DNA of 64,000 nucleotides from Shouchella miscanthi (GTDB lineage Bacteria > Bacillota > Bacilli > Bacillales > Bacillaceae_D): assembly GCF_007725405.1 (NCBI RefSeq), contig NZ_CP042163.1, forward strand, positions 2,542,001 to 2,606,000, given 5' to 3'. The notes under the pieces are model-generated. The model was not told the origin of the DNA, searched no databases, and was given only the letters and a program-made list of their open reading frames with translations. Below, piece after piece: positions 30,095 to 40,905 of this stretch. Made by a program: the position numbers and the translations under genes. Each line of letters starts with the position of its first letter. Position 1 is the first letter of the stretch.

Positions 30095-31364
30095 TGATGA
30101 TCCGCTCCTTTGTGAAAACCGCTTTTCCAGCTACATAGGTTGCTTGAGGTACACCCGTCACTTCCCAATGTGCAAATGGCGTATTCTTTCCTTTACTAAA
30201 GAAGGTTTCAGGATTAATCGTTTCTTTCGCTTGTAGATCGATTAATGTAAAATCCGCAGGTGTCCCCACCGCAAGCGTGCCATAAGGAAGGTTAAACGTT
30301 GCTGCTGGTTTTACCGTTAACCAATTAAGTAGCTGAGCTAACGTGAACTTACCGGTCTTAACAAAATGGGTATATAAAAGTGAGAAAGCTGTTTCAAGCC
30401 CAACAATTCCAAATGGCGCTCGATCCATACTCGCTTGTTTTTCTTCTTCTGTATGTGGCGCATGATCCGTAGCGATAAAATCAATCGTGCCGTCCAGCAG
30501 TCCATTTATTAAGGCTTGTTGGTCTTCCTTTGAACGCAGTGGCGGATTCATTTTAAAATTCGTATCTTGTCCTTCAATATCATCTTCGCATAGTAAGAGA
30601 TGATGGGGTGTTACTTCTGCTGTAACGCGTATGCCGGCTTTTTTTGCATCTCGAATCGTTCGCACAGATTCTTTCGTAGAAACATGACAAACATGGTAGT
30701 GACAATCCGCTGCCTCTGCTAGTAACACATCTCTAGCGATATGTATCGATTCACATACCGAAGGAATACCATTCAAGCCCTCTCTTCTTGAATACGACCC
30801 TTCATGTACCGAACCGCTATTAATGAGAGAGTTATCTTCACAATGGGCAACAACTGCCATATTAAGCTTAGCTGCTTCTTTCATCGCTTGGAGCATCATT
30901 CCTGCTTCTTGAATACCGACACCGTCGTCTGTAAAAGCGAACGCACCAGCTTCTTTTAACGCAGCAAAGTCGGTTAATTCTTGACCTAATTGCCTTGTAG
31001 TAATAGACGCATATGGAAGAACGCGCACAAACGCTTTTTCATTTATACGGTTAACAAGATCCACCATTGTACCTTTTGTATCTGGTACAGGTCGTGTATT
31101 CGGCATAGCTGCAACCGTTGTAAATCCACCACGAGCTGCTGCTTTTGTCCCCGTTTCGATGGTTTCTTTTTTCTCTCCACCAGGCTCTCGTAAGTGGATG
31201 TGAACATCAACAAATCCTGGGCTAATGAGACATTGACTTGCATCCACTTCTTCTGTGACGTCTGTTGTTTCTTCTACAAAAAAGCCATCTTTTACATAAA
31301 CATCTTTTTGTTCCTTTTCTCCAGCTTGATTGATAATAAAACCGCCACTAATTTTTGTTGTCAT
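30087..31364 (-). CDS. pyrC: Dihydroorotase (class I)
   Basis: 425 residues, amidohydrolase fold. Metal ligands are visible: [11 protein letters not shown] (HxH) near residue 60, AHCEDN, HVSTKES and [10 protein letters not shown] with the catalytic Asp. It cyclises carbamoyl aspartate to dihydroorotate. The short class I form without a long lid is usual in Bacillus. It follows pyrB by 32 bp. Confidence 0.97.
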   Translation of the reverse strand: MTTKISGGFIINQAGEKEQKDVYVKDGFFVEETTDVTEEVDASQCLISPGFVDVHIHLREPGGEKKETIETGTKAAARGGFTTVAAMPNTRPVPDTKGTMVDLVNRINEKAFVRVLPYASITTRQLGQELTDFAALKEAGAFAFTDDGVGIQEAGMMLQAMKEAAKLNMAVVAHCEDNSLINSGSVHEGSYSRREGLNGIPSVCESIHIARDVLLAEAADCHYHVCHVSTKESVRTIRDAKKAGIRVTAEVTPHHLLLCEDDIEGQDTNFKMNPPLRSKEDQQALINGLLDGTIDFIATDHAPHTEEEKQASMDRAPFGIVGLETAFSLLYTHFVKTGKFTLAQLLNWLTVKPAATFNLPYGTLAVGTPADFTLIDLQAKETINPETFFSKGKNTPFAHWEVTGVPQATYVAGKAVFTKERIING

Positions 31365-31396
31365 CTCTCATCATCTCCCTTATTTGCTTCACTTGA

Positions 31397-33632
<2,236 letters not shown>

Positions 33633-33665
33633 GTCGTTTCTCCTTTTTTCCCTCGTACTCCATAG

Positions 33666-33768
33666 AAAAAGCCTCCTAGTGTCTAGGAGGCGGCAAGAAA
33701 GAAGCACAAATCAATTACTTTGCGTTCTTTTTCCTCTTGCCAGCCTCACAGGACCATCTTTAAAGAGG
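33666..33768 (-). promoter_or_regulatory. PyrR-dependent transcription attenuator before pyrP
   Basis: PyrR-binding anti-antiterminator at 33733-33768: stem arms CCTCTT and AAGAGG around the conserved loop region GTCCTGTGAGGCTGGCAAG (minus strand). An intrinsic terminator GCCTCCTAG/CTAGGAGGC (33671-33691) with T5 follows. UMP-bound PyrR should favour termination, lowering pyr gene expression when pyrimidines suffice. Confidence 0.92.
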
Positions 33769-33770
33769 AA

Positions 33771-34301
<531 letters not shown>

Positions 34302-34321
34302 TCAGTACCCTCCTCACGAAA

Positions 34322-34420
34322 AAATCCCTAGCCGTCCTTAAAGGAGCAGCTAGGGATTTAGACAGACACATCCAAATTCACCGACTCCTTGCTAGCCTCA
34401 CAGGACTATGCTTAAAGGAC
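34322..34420 (-). promoter_or_regulatory. PyrR-dependent transcription attenuator before pyrR
   Basis: PyrR-binding hairpin at 34386-34420 with the loop element GTCCTGTGAGGCTAGCAAGG (minus strand), followed by an intrinsic terminator AAATCCCTAGC/GCTAGGGATTT (34322-34359) and T6. Same architecture as the attenuator before pyrP, with the shared core GTCCTGTGAGGCT. Confidence 0.93.
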
Positions 34421-34437
34421 ATTTTTTCTTCTTACGT

Positions 34438-34466
34438 AGTATGCATCATTTGTTTCTTTTTGTCAA
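34438..34466 (-). promoter_or_regulatory. Sigma-A promoter of the pyrimidine operon
   Basis: TTGACA (34466-34461), exact 17-bp spacer, CATACT (34443-34438) preceded by TG. Consensus -35. The -35 overlaps the last codon of rluD. Transcription would enter the first attenuator within about 20 nt. Confidence 0.85.
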
Positions 34467-35371
34467 TCTTGTTTTCGCAAATCTTCCAGTAGTTCAACCA
34501 TATCTGAAGGCAATGGAGCCGTAAACAGACAATCTTCGCCTGTGCGTGGATGAACAAAGCCAAGTGTTTCAGCGTGTAATGCTTGGCCTTCAATTGGTAA
34601 CGTCTTTTTATATCCGTATTTTGGATCTCCAGCAAGCGGGTGTTCAATATAATGGAAATGAACACGAATTTGGTGAGTCCGCCCTGTTTCGAGTTCACAC
34701 GTTACGTATGAATATGCTTGGAACGTCTCTTCAAGGGTAAAATGGGTTACTGCCGGTTTGCTGTTCTTATCGGTAACAGCCATTTTTTGCCGATCCTTTT
34801 GATCTCTTCCAATTGGTGCATCAATGGTTCCTTTTTTATGAGAAAGCACACCATGTACAATTGCTTTATAATGACGGATCGTTGTTTTATTCATTAGTTG
34901 TTGAGATAAATGTTCATGAGCATGATCATTTTTTGCCGCCACAATAAGACCAGACGTATCTTTATCAATGCGATGCACAATTCCCGGACGAGCTTCACCA
35001 TTGATGCCTGATAGATCATGACAGTGATACAGAAGTGCATGTACGAGCGTTCCCGTATAATGACCAGGTGCTGGATGAACCACCATTCCCCTTGGTTTAT
35101 TTACAACGATCACGTCCTGATCCTCATACACAACGTCAAGGGGGATATTCTCTGCTTTAATTTCCGTTGACTGAACTTCAGGTTCTTCAAGCTCAATTGT
35201 GTCTTCTTCTTGGACTTTGTAATTGGCTTTTACAAGCTGATTGTTTACTTTCACATGTCCATCTTGAATCCATTTTTGAACATGGGTTCTTGATGTGTCT
35301 CCGTGTAGCAATACAATGACTTTATCAATTCGTTCGTTTTGTTGCGTTTCATCTACAATCCATTGTTTCAT
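34463..35371 (-). CDS. rluD: RluA/RluD-family 23S rRNA pseudouridine synthase (YlyB)
   Basis: 302 residues from ATG 35371, one base after the lspA stop. An N-terminal S4 domain (about 13-70; ERIDKVIVLLHGDTSRTHVQ) is followed by the synthase domain with the catalytic Asp136 in HRIDKDTSGL, plus RTHQIRVH and AGDPKYG. It isomerises uridines in the large rRNA; the exact sites (1911/1915/1917 by analogy) are inferred. It is translationally coupled to lspA. Confidence 0.93.
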   Translation of the reverse strand: MKQWIVDETQQNERIDKVIVLLHGDTSRTHVQKWIQDGHVKVNNQLVKANYKVQEEDTIELEEPEVQSTEIKAENIPLDVVYEDQDVIVVNKPRGMVVHPAPGHYTGTLVHALLYHCHDLSGINGEARPGIVHRIDKDTSGLIVAAKNDHAHEHLSQQLMNKTTIRHYKAIVHGVLSHKKGTIDAPIGRDQKDRQKMAVTDKNSKPAVTHFTLEETFQAYSYVTCELETGRTHQIRVHFHYIEHPLAGDPKYGYKKTLPIEGQALHAETLGFVHPRTGEDCLFTAPLPSDMVELLEDLRKQD

Positions 35372-35372
35372 G

Positions 35373-35831
35373 TTAGTTCTTGCTCTCCTTCTTTTCACGC
35401 CTAGATTCAAGTAGTAAATTGATTAAAAATAACCCGACACCAACTGTTAAAGCAGAATCGGCAATATTAAAGATCGGGAAGTTTCCGAATGTATCAATGA
35501 AATCAACAACCTCTTGGCGGAAAAGACGGTCAATAAAATTACCAATGGCACCACCTAAAATAAGCCCCAGCGCCCATTTTAATAATGTATGCTTTTTTGC
35601 TTCCGTTTGGATAAGATAAATAATCACGCCGACCATTACAACGGTAATAATGTAAAACAGCCACATTTGTCCTTGTAAAATGCCGAATGCCGCCCCTGAA
35701 TTTCGATGAGAGAAAATATAAAAGATATTTTCCATAACGGTGATTCGTTCACCAAGCATCATGTTTTCAACGACAAGCCATTTCGTCAACTGATCGAATC
35801 CAATAATAATAATCGCAATTATGTAAGCCAT
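35373..35831 (-). CDS. lspA: Lipoprotein signal peptidase (signal peptidase II)
   Basis: 152 residues, four membrane helices. Catalytic aspartates are in NFIDRLF (about residue 104) and [11 protein letters not shown] (about 123); RNSGAAFG is also conserved. It cleaves prolipoproteins before the lipid-modified Cys. ATG 35831 has GGAGG. An extended -10 promoter lies 30 bp upstream, suggesting separate transcription from ylyA. Confidence 0.96.
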   Translation of the reverse strand: MAYIIAIIIIGFDQLTKWLVVENMMLGERITVMENIFYIFSHRNSGAAFGILQGQMWLFYIITVVMVGVIIYLIQTEAKKHTLLKWALGLILGGAIGNFIDRLFRQEVVDFIDTFGNFPIFNIADSALTVGVGLFLINLLLESRREKKESKN

Positions 35832-35859
35832 TCAGTATCCTCCACTACGTAATAGGCTT

Positions 35860-35868
35860 AGTGTAGCA
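35860..35868 (-). promoter_or_regulatory. Extended -10 promoter element for lspA-rluD
   Basis: TGCTACACT on the minus strand, 30 bp before the lspA ATG, behind a T-rich tract. No good -35 is visible. Confidence 0.45.
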
Positions 35869-35940
35869 TAAAAAAAGAAAAAAGTCTTTGTCGATTCCAT
35901 GCACGACTTGGCTCATTTAACGCTTTCACTCCTAATAGAA

Positions 35941-35968
35941 TGAAGCCTCACCGAATAGGGAGGCTTCA
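35941..35968 (-). terminator. Inverted repeat after ylyA
   Basis: TGAAGCCTC (35941-35949) pairs with GAGGCTTCA (35960-35968) around a 10-nt loop, 20 bp past the ylyA stop. On the minus strand it is preceded by T5 but followed only by ATTCTATT, so termination may be partial. Confidence 0.55.
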
Positions 35969-35988
35969 AAAAGCGTTGTGTCTGTTCC

Positions 35989-36618
35989 TTATTGATTTCG
36001 TTGACGATAGGCTTGATAGTGCTCATTTTGTTCAACATGGACACTATCCGGTCCATGATAGCCGTCAATTCCTGTTGAAAGAAACCCTTCAAAAGACTCA
36101 ACGCCGTTCGCTCCGTACAAATCTGTATCGCCAGTTTCCTCCTCATATTCAACTGAAGTATCGTTAAAACGTGCTACTTGTTGATAGGCATCCTCTCCAT
36201 CAAATTCTGTTTCCCGTTCATCGTGATCGTTATTATAAGCTTCAAACCCACCTAAAACGTCTTCTTCAACTGGTCGATCAGAAGGAATTCCATTTTGTTT
36301 AGTGGAAGCTACGGTCCTTGCTTCAGGATAGGCTCTCAAGCGCTCTTCTGGTATAGCCGCTCCTGTTTTTTCGCATATGCCATATGTGCCATTATCGATT
36401 TTTTCAAGTGCATCTTCAATATCGTGTAACGCTTTTTCAGCGTGATTAAATAGAGCCTCATCTTTTTCCCGTTCAAACAACTCCGTTGCGTTATCTGCAG
36501 GATGATTGTCATAATTTGAAAGTTCATCTTGTCGTTCTGTACGATCATGAGAAGATTGATGCTGTAGAAGCTCTTTCCTTCTCCCTTGTAATTGTTCTTT
36601 AAACCACGATGTATCCAC
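35989..36618 (-). CDS. ylyA: TraR/DksA-type protein YlyA (sporulation-linked RNAP-associated)
   Basis: 209 residues. The N-terminal coiled-coil half (about 1-85) is rich in charged residues. The DksA/TraR signature follows as IDNGTYGICEKTGAAIPEERL at about 93-113. Only one Cys of the usual four is present, so the zinc site is lost, as in other Bacillus YteA/YlyA relatives. The C-terminal 90 residues are acidic. B. subtilis YlyA binds RNA polymerase and stimulates sigma-G genes; applying that here is inference. ATG 36618 sits after GGAGTG. ileS, its B. subtilis neighbour, is absent. Confidence 0.85.
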   Translation of the reverse strand: MDTSWFKEQLQGRRKELLQHQSSHDRTERQDELSNYDNHPADNATELFEREKDEALFNHAEKALHDIEDALEKIDNGTYGICEKTGAAIPEERLRAYPEARTVASTKQNGIPSDRPVEEDVLGGFEAYNNDHDERETEFDGEDAYQQVARFNDTSVEYEEETGDTDLYGANGVESFEGFLSTGIDGYHGPDSVHVEQNEHYQAYRQRNQ

Positions 36619-36688
36619 TTACTATCACTCCTTTTTTCATAGGATGACCTGTTTTTCGGAATGGTTGAGCGGCAAATAAATCCATCAC

Positions 36689-36736
36689 AAAAAGCAGAAA
36701 ACGCCAGTGATAAGTTTTATCACTAACGTCTTCTGC
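36689..36736 (-). terminator. Rho-independent terminator of divIVA
   Basis: Twenty-base arms 36694-36713 and 36717-36736 (GCAGAA...GTGATAA / TTATCAC...TTCTGC, two mismatched positions), 3-nt loop, T5 on the minus strand. No T-box motif is present around it. Confidence 0.92.
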
Positions 36737-36766
36737 TTCTTAACGTTACTTTCGTTTTATGTACCG

Positions 36767-37291
36767 TTACGATTTGCTTTCTTGCTCTTCAAATTCCTTC
36801 AACAATTCTTCTTCATTGAACTCATCGTCGCTTCCGGCAAATTGCTCCCAATCATCGGTTTGAAGCATTTCCATTTGTGCTTCGATTAACATTTTAAAAC
36901 GCATTTTGTAAACAGAAGCTTGCTTTTTTAGCTCTTCCATTTCCATCATTACTTTTCTTGATTTGCTTAGTGCTTCATTCACAATACGATTTGCGTTCTT
37001 TTCTGATTCCTTAACAATTAATTGCGCTTCTTTTTGCGCGTTTGAACGTAAGTCATCTGCAGCTTCTTGCGCCACCATAATGGATTTATTTAACGTTTCC
37101 TCGATATTGTGAAAATGAGCTAGTTTTTCGTCTTGCGTATTCACTTGCTCAAACAATTCTTTCTTTTCTCGGAGAACAGCTTCATAATCTTTAATAATTT
37201 GATCTAAAAATTCGTTTACCTCATCTTCATCATAACCACGAAACGAGCGTGTAAATTCCTTATTATGAATATCTAACGGTGTTAATGGCAA
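36767..37291 (-). CDS. divIVA: Cell-division site-selection protein DivIVA
   Basis: 174 residues from TTG 37291. GGAGGTGGG sits 8 nt before this TTG, and the product begins MPLTPLDIHNKEFTRSFRGY like B. subtilis DivIVA; an ATG 15 codons upstream (37336) lacks such support. The N-terminal lipid-binding domain has the membrane-inserting segment near residues 15-18 (FRGY) and a long coiled coil (about 30-150). It marks negatively curved membrane at septa and poles, positions Min proteins, and anchors origins in sporulation. It follows ylmH. Confidence 0.95.
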   Translation of the reverse strand: MPLTPLDIHNKEFTRSFRGYDEDEVNEFLDQIIKDYEAVLREKKELFEQVNTQDEKLAHFHNIEETLNKSIMVAQEAADDLRSNAQKEAQLIVKESEKNANRIVNEALSKSRKVMMEMEELKKQASVYKMRFKMLIEAQMEMLQTDDWEQFAGSDDEFNEEELLKEFEEQESKS

Positions 37292-37386
37292 CCGTCCCAC
37301 CTCCATGAAATCCTCATTCTTTTCTTCATTCGACATTCCCCGAAAAATACCTTCTTAAAACTACAAATTTCGCCTAAAAATCAGAA

Positions 37387-38148
37387 TTACTTCTTTCTTC
37401 CTACTGTTAAACGTACCTTATCTTTCTTCGTTTGTCCATTTTCTTCTAACACTTTTGCACGACCATACCCTCTTAATGAGAGATAATCGCCAACAGACAA
37501 ACTGTACGAAGACTGATCAACTGGCTTCCAATTGACTTTTACGTATCCCTTTGTAATCGCTTCGACACTTTTCGAACGAGAGAGATGATACACTGCAGCG
37601 AGTACAGTATCTAAGCGCCATGATGATACAAGCACATGATCCGTTTGCCAGCGCTCTTCTTCAACATCAATTGTGTCTGCTTCTTCAAGTGTTATTGATG
37701 TTTTACCAACTTGGTCAAGAGTCGCACGCACGTACACTGCTGTATCGACAGCCGTTGCAAACGTAAACGAATCTTCTTGAACGATAATGTCACCAAACTT
37801 TTCACGCTTTAAGCCGCTATTCATAAGCGCGCCAAGCACATCTCGGTGCGAGAGCGTAACAAATTTAGAGGAAAACGTTGCTTTTAAAAAAGTCAGCTCC
37901 CATTTTGGTTTCTCACCTTTTAAATAGCTCGGTCTTATGATCGCCCTTTTTCGCTCACAACCTGGTGAGCCACCATTAAAAAGTAGCTCACAATCAGTAT
38001 GTTTACCAATTAGTGAAGACATGATGTCTTGTTGCCTGGGATCAAGAAAATCCGTCAGCCGTTCTTGATGATACAAGGTGACGGACTCCACTAGGTCGTT
38101 TACTTGATCAATAAAAGGACGCTCTTCTGGTCGAAAGTGTTCGTACAT
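37387..38148 (-). CDS. ylmH: S4-domain RNA-binding protein YlmH
   Basis: 253 residues from ATG 38148, 8 nt after AAGGAG; GTG 38154 is too close. The C-terminal S4 domain (about 180-245) reads RLDTVLAAVYHLSRSK then VNWKPVDQ and SLRGYGRAKV. YlmH of Gram-positives acts with stalled or obstructed 50S subunits in ribosome quality control and is linked to division phenotypes. It sits in the sepF-ylmG-ylmH-divIVA run. Confidence 0.92.
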   Translation of the reverse strand: MYEHFRPEERPFIDQVNDLVESVTLYHQERLTDFLDPRQQDIMSSLIGKHTDCELLFNGGSPGCERKRAIIRPSYLKGEKPKWELTFLKATFSSKFVTLSHRDVLGALMNSGLKREKFGDIIVQEDSFTFATAVDTAVYVRATLDQVGKTSITLEEADTIDVEEERWQTDHVLVSSWRLDTVLAAVYHLSRSKSVEAITKGYVKVNWKPVDQSSYSLSVGDYLSLRGYGRAKVLEENGQTKKDKVRLTVGRKK

Positions 38149-38160
38149 AGACACGGCTCC

Positions 38161-38442
38161 TTATAATAAGCCCATTATCCATTGCTGAACTGGTCCTAAT
38201 CCTCTTACGGCTAGATTCAGAAGAAAAATAGCCACAATTGGGGATAGATCAATCATGCCAATGGGCGGGATGATATTTCTGAAAATTCCTATGTACGGCT
38301 CCACAATGCTACCAAGGAATTCACCGAAAGCGGAATCTCTTCCCCCTACCCAAGACATCACGATATAGATCAAAATGGCAAAAAAGTAACCTAGAGCTAA
38401 GTAGCGTATAAGATTAAATATAAAGTTAACAAACAATTCCAT
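38161..38442 (-). CDS. ylmG: YggT-family membrane protein YlmG
   Basis: 93 residues from ATG 38442, 9 nt after AGGTGAG. Two hydrophobic helices (about 5-25 and 65-85) flank the family motif VEPYIGIFRNIIPPIGMIDLSP. The function is uncertain; homologues affect division-site or nucleoid organisation and membrane-protein turnover. It lies between sepF and ylmH as in most Firmicutes. Confidence 0.92.
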   Translation of the reverse strand: MELFVNFIFNLIRYLALGYFFAILIYIVMSWVGGRDSAFGEFLGSIVEPYIGIFRNIIPPIGMIDLSPIVAIFLLNLAVRGLGPVQQWIMGLL

Positions 38443-38468
38443 CTTGCTGTTCTCACCTACCTTATCAA

Positions 38469-38909
38469 TCACAATTGATTGGCAATATCACTAATCGATC
38501 CTGATATTTCCACATTATCCGGCGCACAAATAAAAATGCTTGCCCCGACTTTTTGGATGTCTCCTCCAATAGCATATACGGTTCCACTTAAAAAATCTAC
38601 TACCCGTAATGCTTGGTCGTGTTCCATTCTTTGTAAATTAATAACGACTGTTTTCCGATTTTTTAATTGGTCCGCAATGTCTTGACTTTCATCATAAGAA
38701 CGCGGTTCAATGAGAGTCATCTTCGCATGTTGCTGGACGCTTTTTAAACTAACGATATTTGTTTGCGTGTCTTTTTCTTTTGATTCATTACTTTGAAAAC
38801 GATTTGGCATCGTCCGCTCCTCTTTTTCCGGCTCATCGACATAGCGTTCGACTTCTTCGACATGGTCATCTAAATTAAAGTATGTTTTAAACTTTGACTT
38901 AAAGCCCAT
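38469..38909 (-). CDS. sepF: Cell-division protein SepF
   Basis: 146 residues from ATG 38909, with GGAGG 6 nt before; ATG 38915 overlaps that site. An N-terminal amphipathic membrane-targeting helix (MGFKSKFKTYFNLDD), a variable linker, then the SepF core (about 60-146) with RKTVVINLQRM and VDFLSGTVYAIGGD. It bundles FtsZ filaments and tethers them to the membrane. Both FtsA and SepF are present in this window. Confidence 0.95.
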   Translation of the reverse strand: MGFKSKFKTYFNLDDHVEEVERYVDEPEKEERTMPNRFQSNESKEKDTQTNIVSLKSVQQHAKMTLIEPRSYDESQDIADQLKNRKTVVINLQRMEHDQALRVVDFLSGTVYAIGGDIQKVGASIFICAPDNVEISGSISDIANQL

Positions 38910-38920
38910 TTCCATCCTCC

Positions 38921-39622
38921 TTATTCGGACACTTGCTCATTACCTACTAGAATGGTTCCAATGCGAATATACGTTGCACCTTCTTCTACTGCCACTTCAA
39001 AGTCATTTGACATGCCCATTGATAGCTCTGTGCAAGGAGCGTGTACATATTCTTTATCAGCAATACGCTGTTGCAGTTGTTTTAGGGCTTTAAAATGCAG
39101 ACGCGTTTCTTCTGCATGTTCCGTATACGGTGCCATTGTCATTAATCCAATCACTCGAATGCGGTCATACTCAGCCAACGCCATTATAAACGAATCGACT
39201 TCGTCTGGAGCTAGTCCATTTTTTGACGCTTCTCCCGATACATTTACTTGTACGAAACAATCAAGTGTTCCATCTTGTTCGACCAAACGCTTTTGCACTT
39301 CTTTTGCAAGACTTAACCGATCAAGAGAGTGAAGCACTCCGATGTTCCCGATGACCTCTTTCACCTTACGCGACTGTAGCGACCCAATAAAGTGCCATGT
39401 TACGCGATTACCAATAGCTGCTTTTTTTTCAAGCAAGCCTTCTAAGCGATTCTCACCAATATGAGTGACGCCTGCTTCAATCGCTTCATTGGCTGTTTGG
39501 ACTGAGACATATTTCGTCACAGCAATAATATGAACATCGTCTACTCCTCTTCCTGCTCTCAACGCAGCTCGCTCCATACGCTCTTTTAACGCAACATATT
39601 GTTGTTCAATCGTTGGATTCAT
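38921..39622 (-). CDS. ylmE: Pyridoxal-phosphate homeostasis protein YlmE (YggS family)
   Basis: 233 residues. Alanine-racemase-like barrel binding PLP through Lys37 in IIAVTKYVS; also HIGENRLE, WHFIGSLQSRK, LSMGMSNDFEVAVEEG and VRIGT-type RIGTILVG. It buffers PLP and has no known catalytic turnover. The start overlaps the ylmD stop (ATGA). Confidence 0.95.
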   Translation of the reverse strand: MNPTIEQQYVALKERMERAALRAGRGVDDVHIIAVTKYVSVQTANEAIEAGVTHIGENRLEGLLEKKAAIGNRVTWHFIGSLQSRKVKEVIGNIGVLHSLDRLSLAKEVQKRLVEQDGTLDCFVQVNVSGEASKNGLAPDEVDSFIMALAEYDRIRVIGLMTMAPYTEHAEETRLHFKALKQLQQRIADKEYVHAPCTELSMGMSNDFEVAVEEGATYIRIGTILVGNEQVSE

Positions 39623-40449
39623 CGTTCAACCACCTTCTTCATTCCAATCATACTCATCATTCTACCTGTTTTCCCTTGATCTTGTCGATGAGAAAAGAAG
39701 GCATCGTCGCTAAACGTACAACGATCTGATTCAATAATATGGGCAGACAGAATCCCTGCCTGTTCAAGCAAATAGCGATTTAAGGCAGGTAAATGGAGCT
39801 GAAAATGATCTGCTCGAGTAGGTGTATAGATGCCTTTATGTTTCATAGGCAGCTGTTCATTTACTCGATCTATGACGGTGCGATCCACTTCATATTGTTG
39901 TTGTGAAATACATGGCCCAATGAGAATATGGATATCACTCACTTGTACACCGTGTTTCTCTACCCATTCACTGACCATTTTGGGTCCAATTTGATCGACC
40001 GTACCTTTCCAACCGGCGTGGCATAAACCAATGATCTGATTCTTAGGTGAATAAAAATAAAGCGGGACACAATCAGCATACAAACTCGTTAGCAATATAT
40101 CCGTTTCTCTTGTATAAAGTCCATCTGTCTCCTTTATCGCAGTACGAAGAGACCGTGCACCTCGACCTCGATCAGACTTCGTCACTTCTTGAATGACTGA
40201 AGCATGTACTTGTTCAGATCCAACCCAATGATCAAGAGAAAAACCTACATCCTTGGCAACGCGTTCACGATTTTGCACAACAGCATCAACCGTGTCCCCT
40301 ACATGAAACCCCATGTTTAACGTTTTATAAGGAAATTCGCTAACGCCGCCATTTCGAGTCGTGAAACCAGCAAACAACTTCTCGTCTAATGCATTAAATT
40401 GTTCTTCATATTCAACTCGTTCAGACAACCGCTGCCAGTTTGCTTTCAT
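39619..40449 (-). CDS. ylmD: YlmD/YfiH-family purine nucleoside phosphorylase (laccase domain)
   Basis: 276 residues from ATG 40449; ATG 40458 lies only one base after the AGGAG. Metal-binding Cys and His are visible in LYADCVPLYF and LCHAGWKGT, and an upstream His in SEQVHASVI. Members are annotated polyphenol oxidase, but characterised enzymes act on adenosine and other purine nucleosides. It lies between ylmC and ylmE. Confidence 0.92.
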   Translation of the reverse strand: MKANWQRLSERVEYEEQFNALDEKLFAGFTTRNGGVSEFPYKTLNMGFHVGDTVDAVVQNRERVAKDVGFSLDHWVGSEQVHASVIQEVTKSDRGRGARSLRTAIKETDGLYTRETDILLTSLYADCVPLYFYSPKNQIIGLCHAGWKGTVDQIGPKMVSEWVEKHGVQVSDIHILIGPCISQQQYEVDRTVIDRVNEQLPMKHKGIYTPTRADHFQLHLPALNRYLLEQAGILSAHIIESDRCTFSDDAFFSHRQDQGKTGRMMSMIGMKKVVER

Positions 40450-40514
40450 CCTCTGCATGCTCCTTTTTGTATTCCTCGCTTTATTTTACCATAATGGATC
40501 TCTAGAATAAATGT

Positions 40515-40817
40515 TTACGAATAGGGATCTTTTCTTTCCATTACATGTTCAGCTGTTGTGACAGATTGCTTGTATCGTTCTGGCAGCTCGACTAGGATGA
40601 CGTCAGAGCCAATCTTCACTATATTTTTCCAAGGGATAACGGTTTCTCCTGCATCACGATTTCCTAAGAACGTCATCATTTTTCCTTGGTTTGAGATAAT
40701 AATCGCTTCAATTCTTCCTGTTTCTAAATTAATGTCTAAATCATTTAAATGTCCAAGTCGCTTTCCATTTTCCATATTAACAATGTCTTTAGTTGATAGC
40801 TCAGATATTTTAATCAC
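40515..40817 (-). CDS. ylmC: YlmC/YmxH family sporulation protein (PRC-barrel)
   Basis: 100 residues. PRC-barrel fold: KISELSTKDIVNMENGKRLG and DIDINLETGRIEAIII, then VIPWKNIVKIGSDVILVE. The GTG start follows a GGAGGAGG run. A sigma-E-like promoter stands 25 bp upstream, fitting the sporulation annotation of the family. The molecular role is unknown. Confidence 0.9.
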   Translation of the reverse strand: MIKISELSTKDIVNMENGKRLGHLNDLDINLETGRIEAIIISNQGKMMTFLGNRDAGETVIPWKNIVKIGSDVILVELPERYKQSVTTAEHVMERKDPYS

Positions 40818-40841
40818 TGTACCCCCTCCTCCTCACTAGTA

Positions 40842-40870
40842 ACTATATGCTTATCCGTAACCGATTTATG
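40842..40870 (-). promoter_or_regulatory. Candidate sigma-E promoter for ylmC
   Basis: CATAAA (40870-40865), 15-bp spacer, CATATAGT (40849-40842) on the minus strand, 25 bp before the ylmC start. The -10 is identical to the candidate before spoVE. The -35 is weak. Confidence 0.45.
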
Positions 40871-40873
40871 AAC

Positions 40874-40903
40874 AAAAAAGCCGCTGTTCCACACAGCGAC
40901 TTT
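40874..40903 (-). terminator. Rho-independent terminator of sigG
   Basis: Arms 40877-40887 and 40893-40903 (AAAG.CGCTGT/ACAGCG.CTTT, one G-U pair in RNA) with T6 on the minus strand, starting 3 bp after the sigG stop. Confidence 0.85.
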
Positions 40904-40905
40904 CC

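Noticed and set aside
36619-36766. The large divIVA hairpin as a T-box leader of a lost ileS
   Set aside because: It lacks the T-box consensus and specifier structure and reads as a simple terminator.
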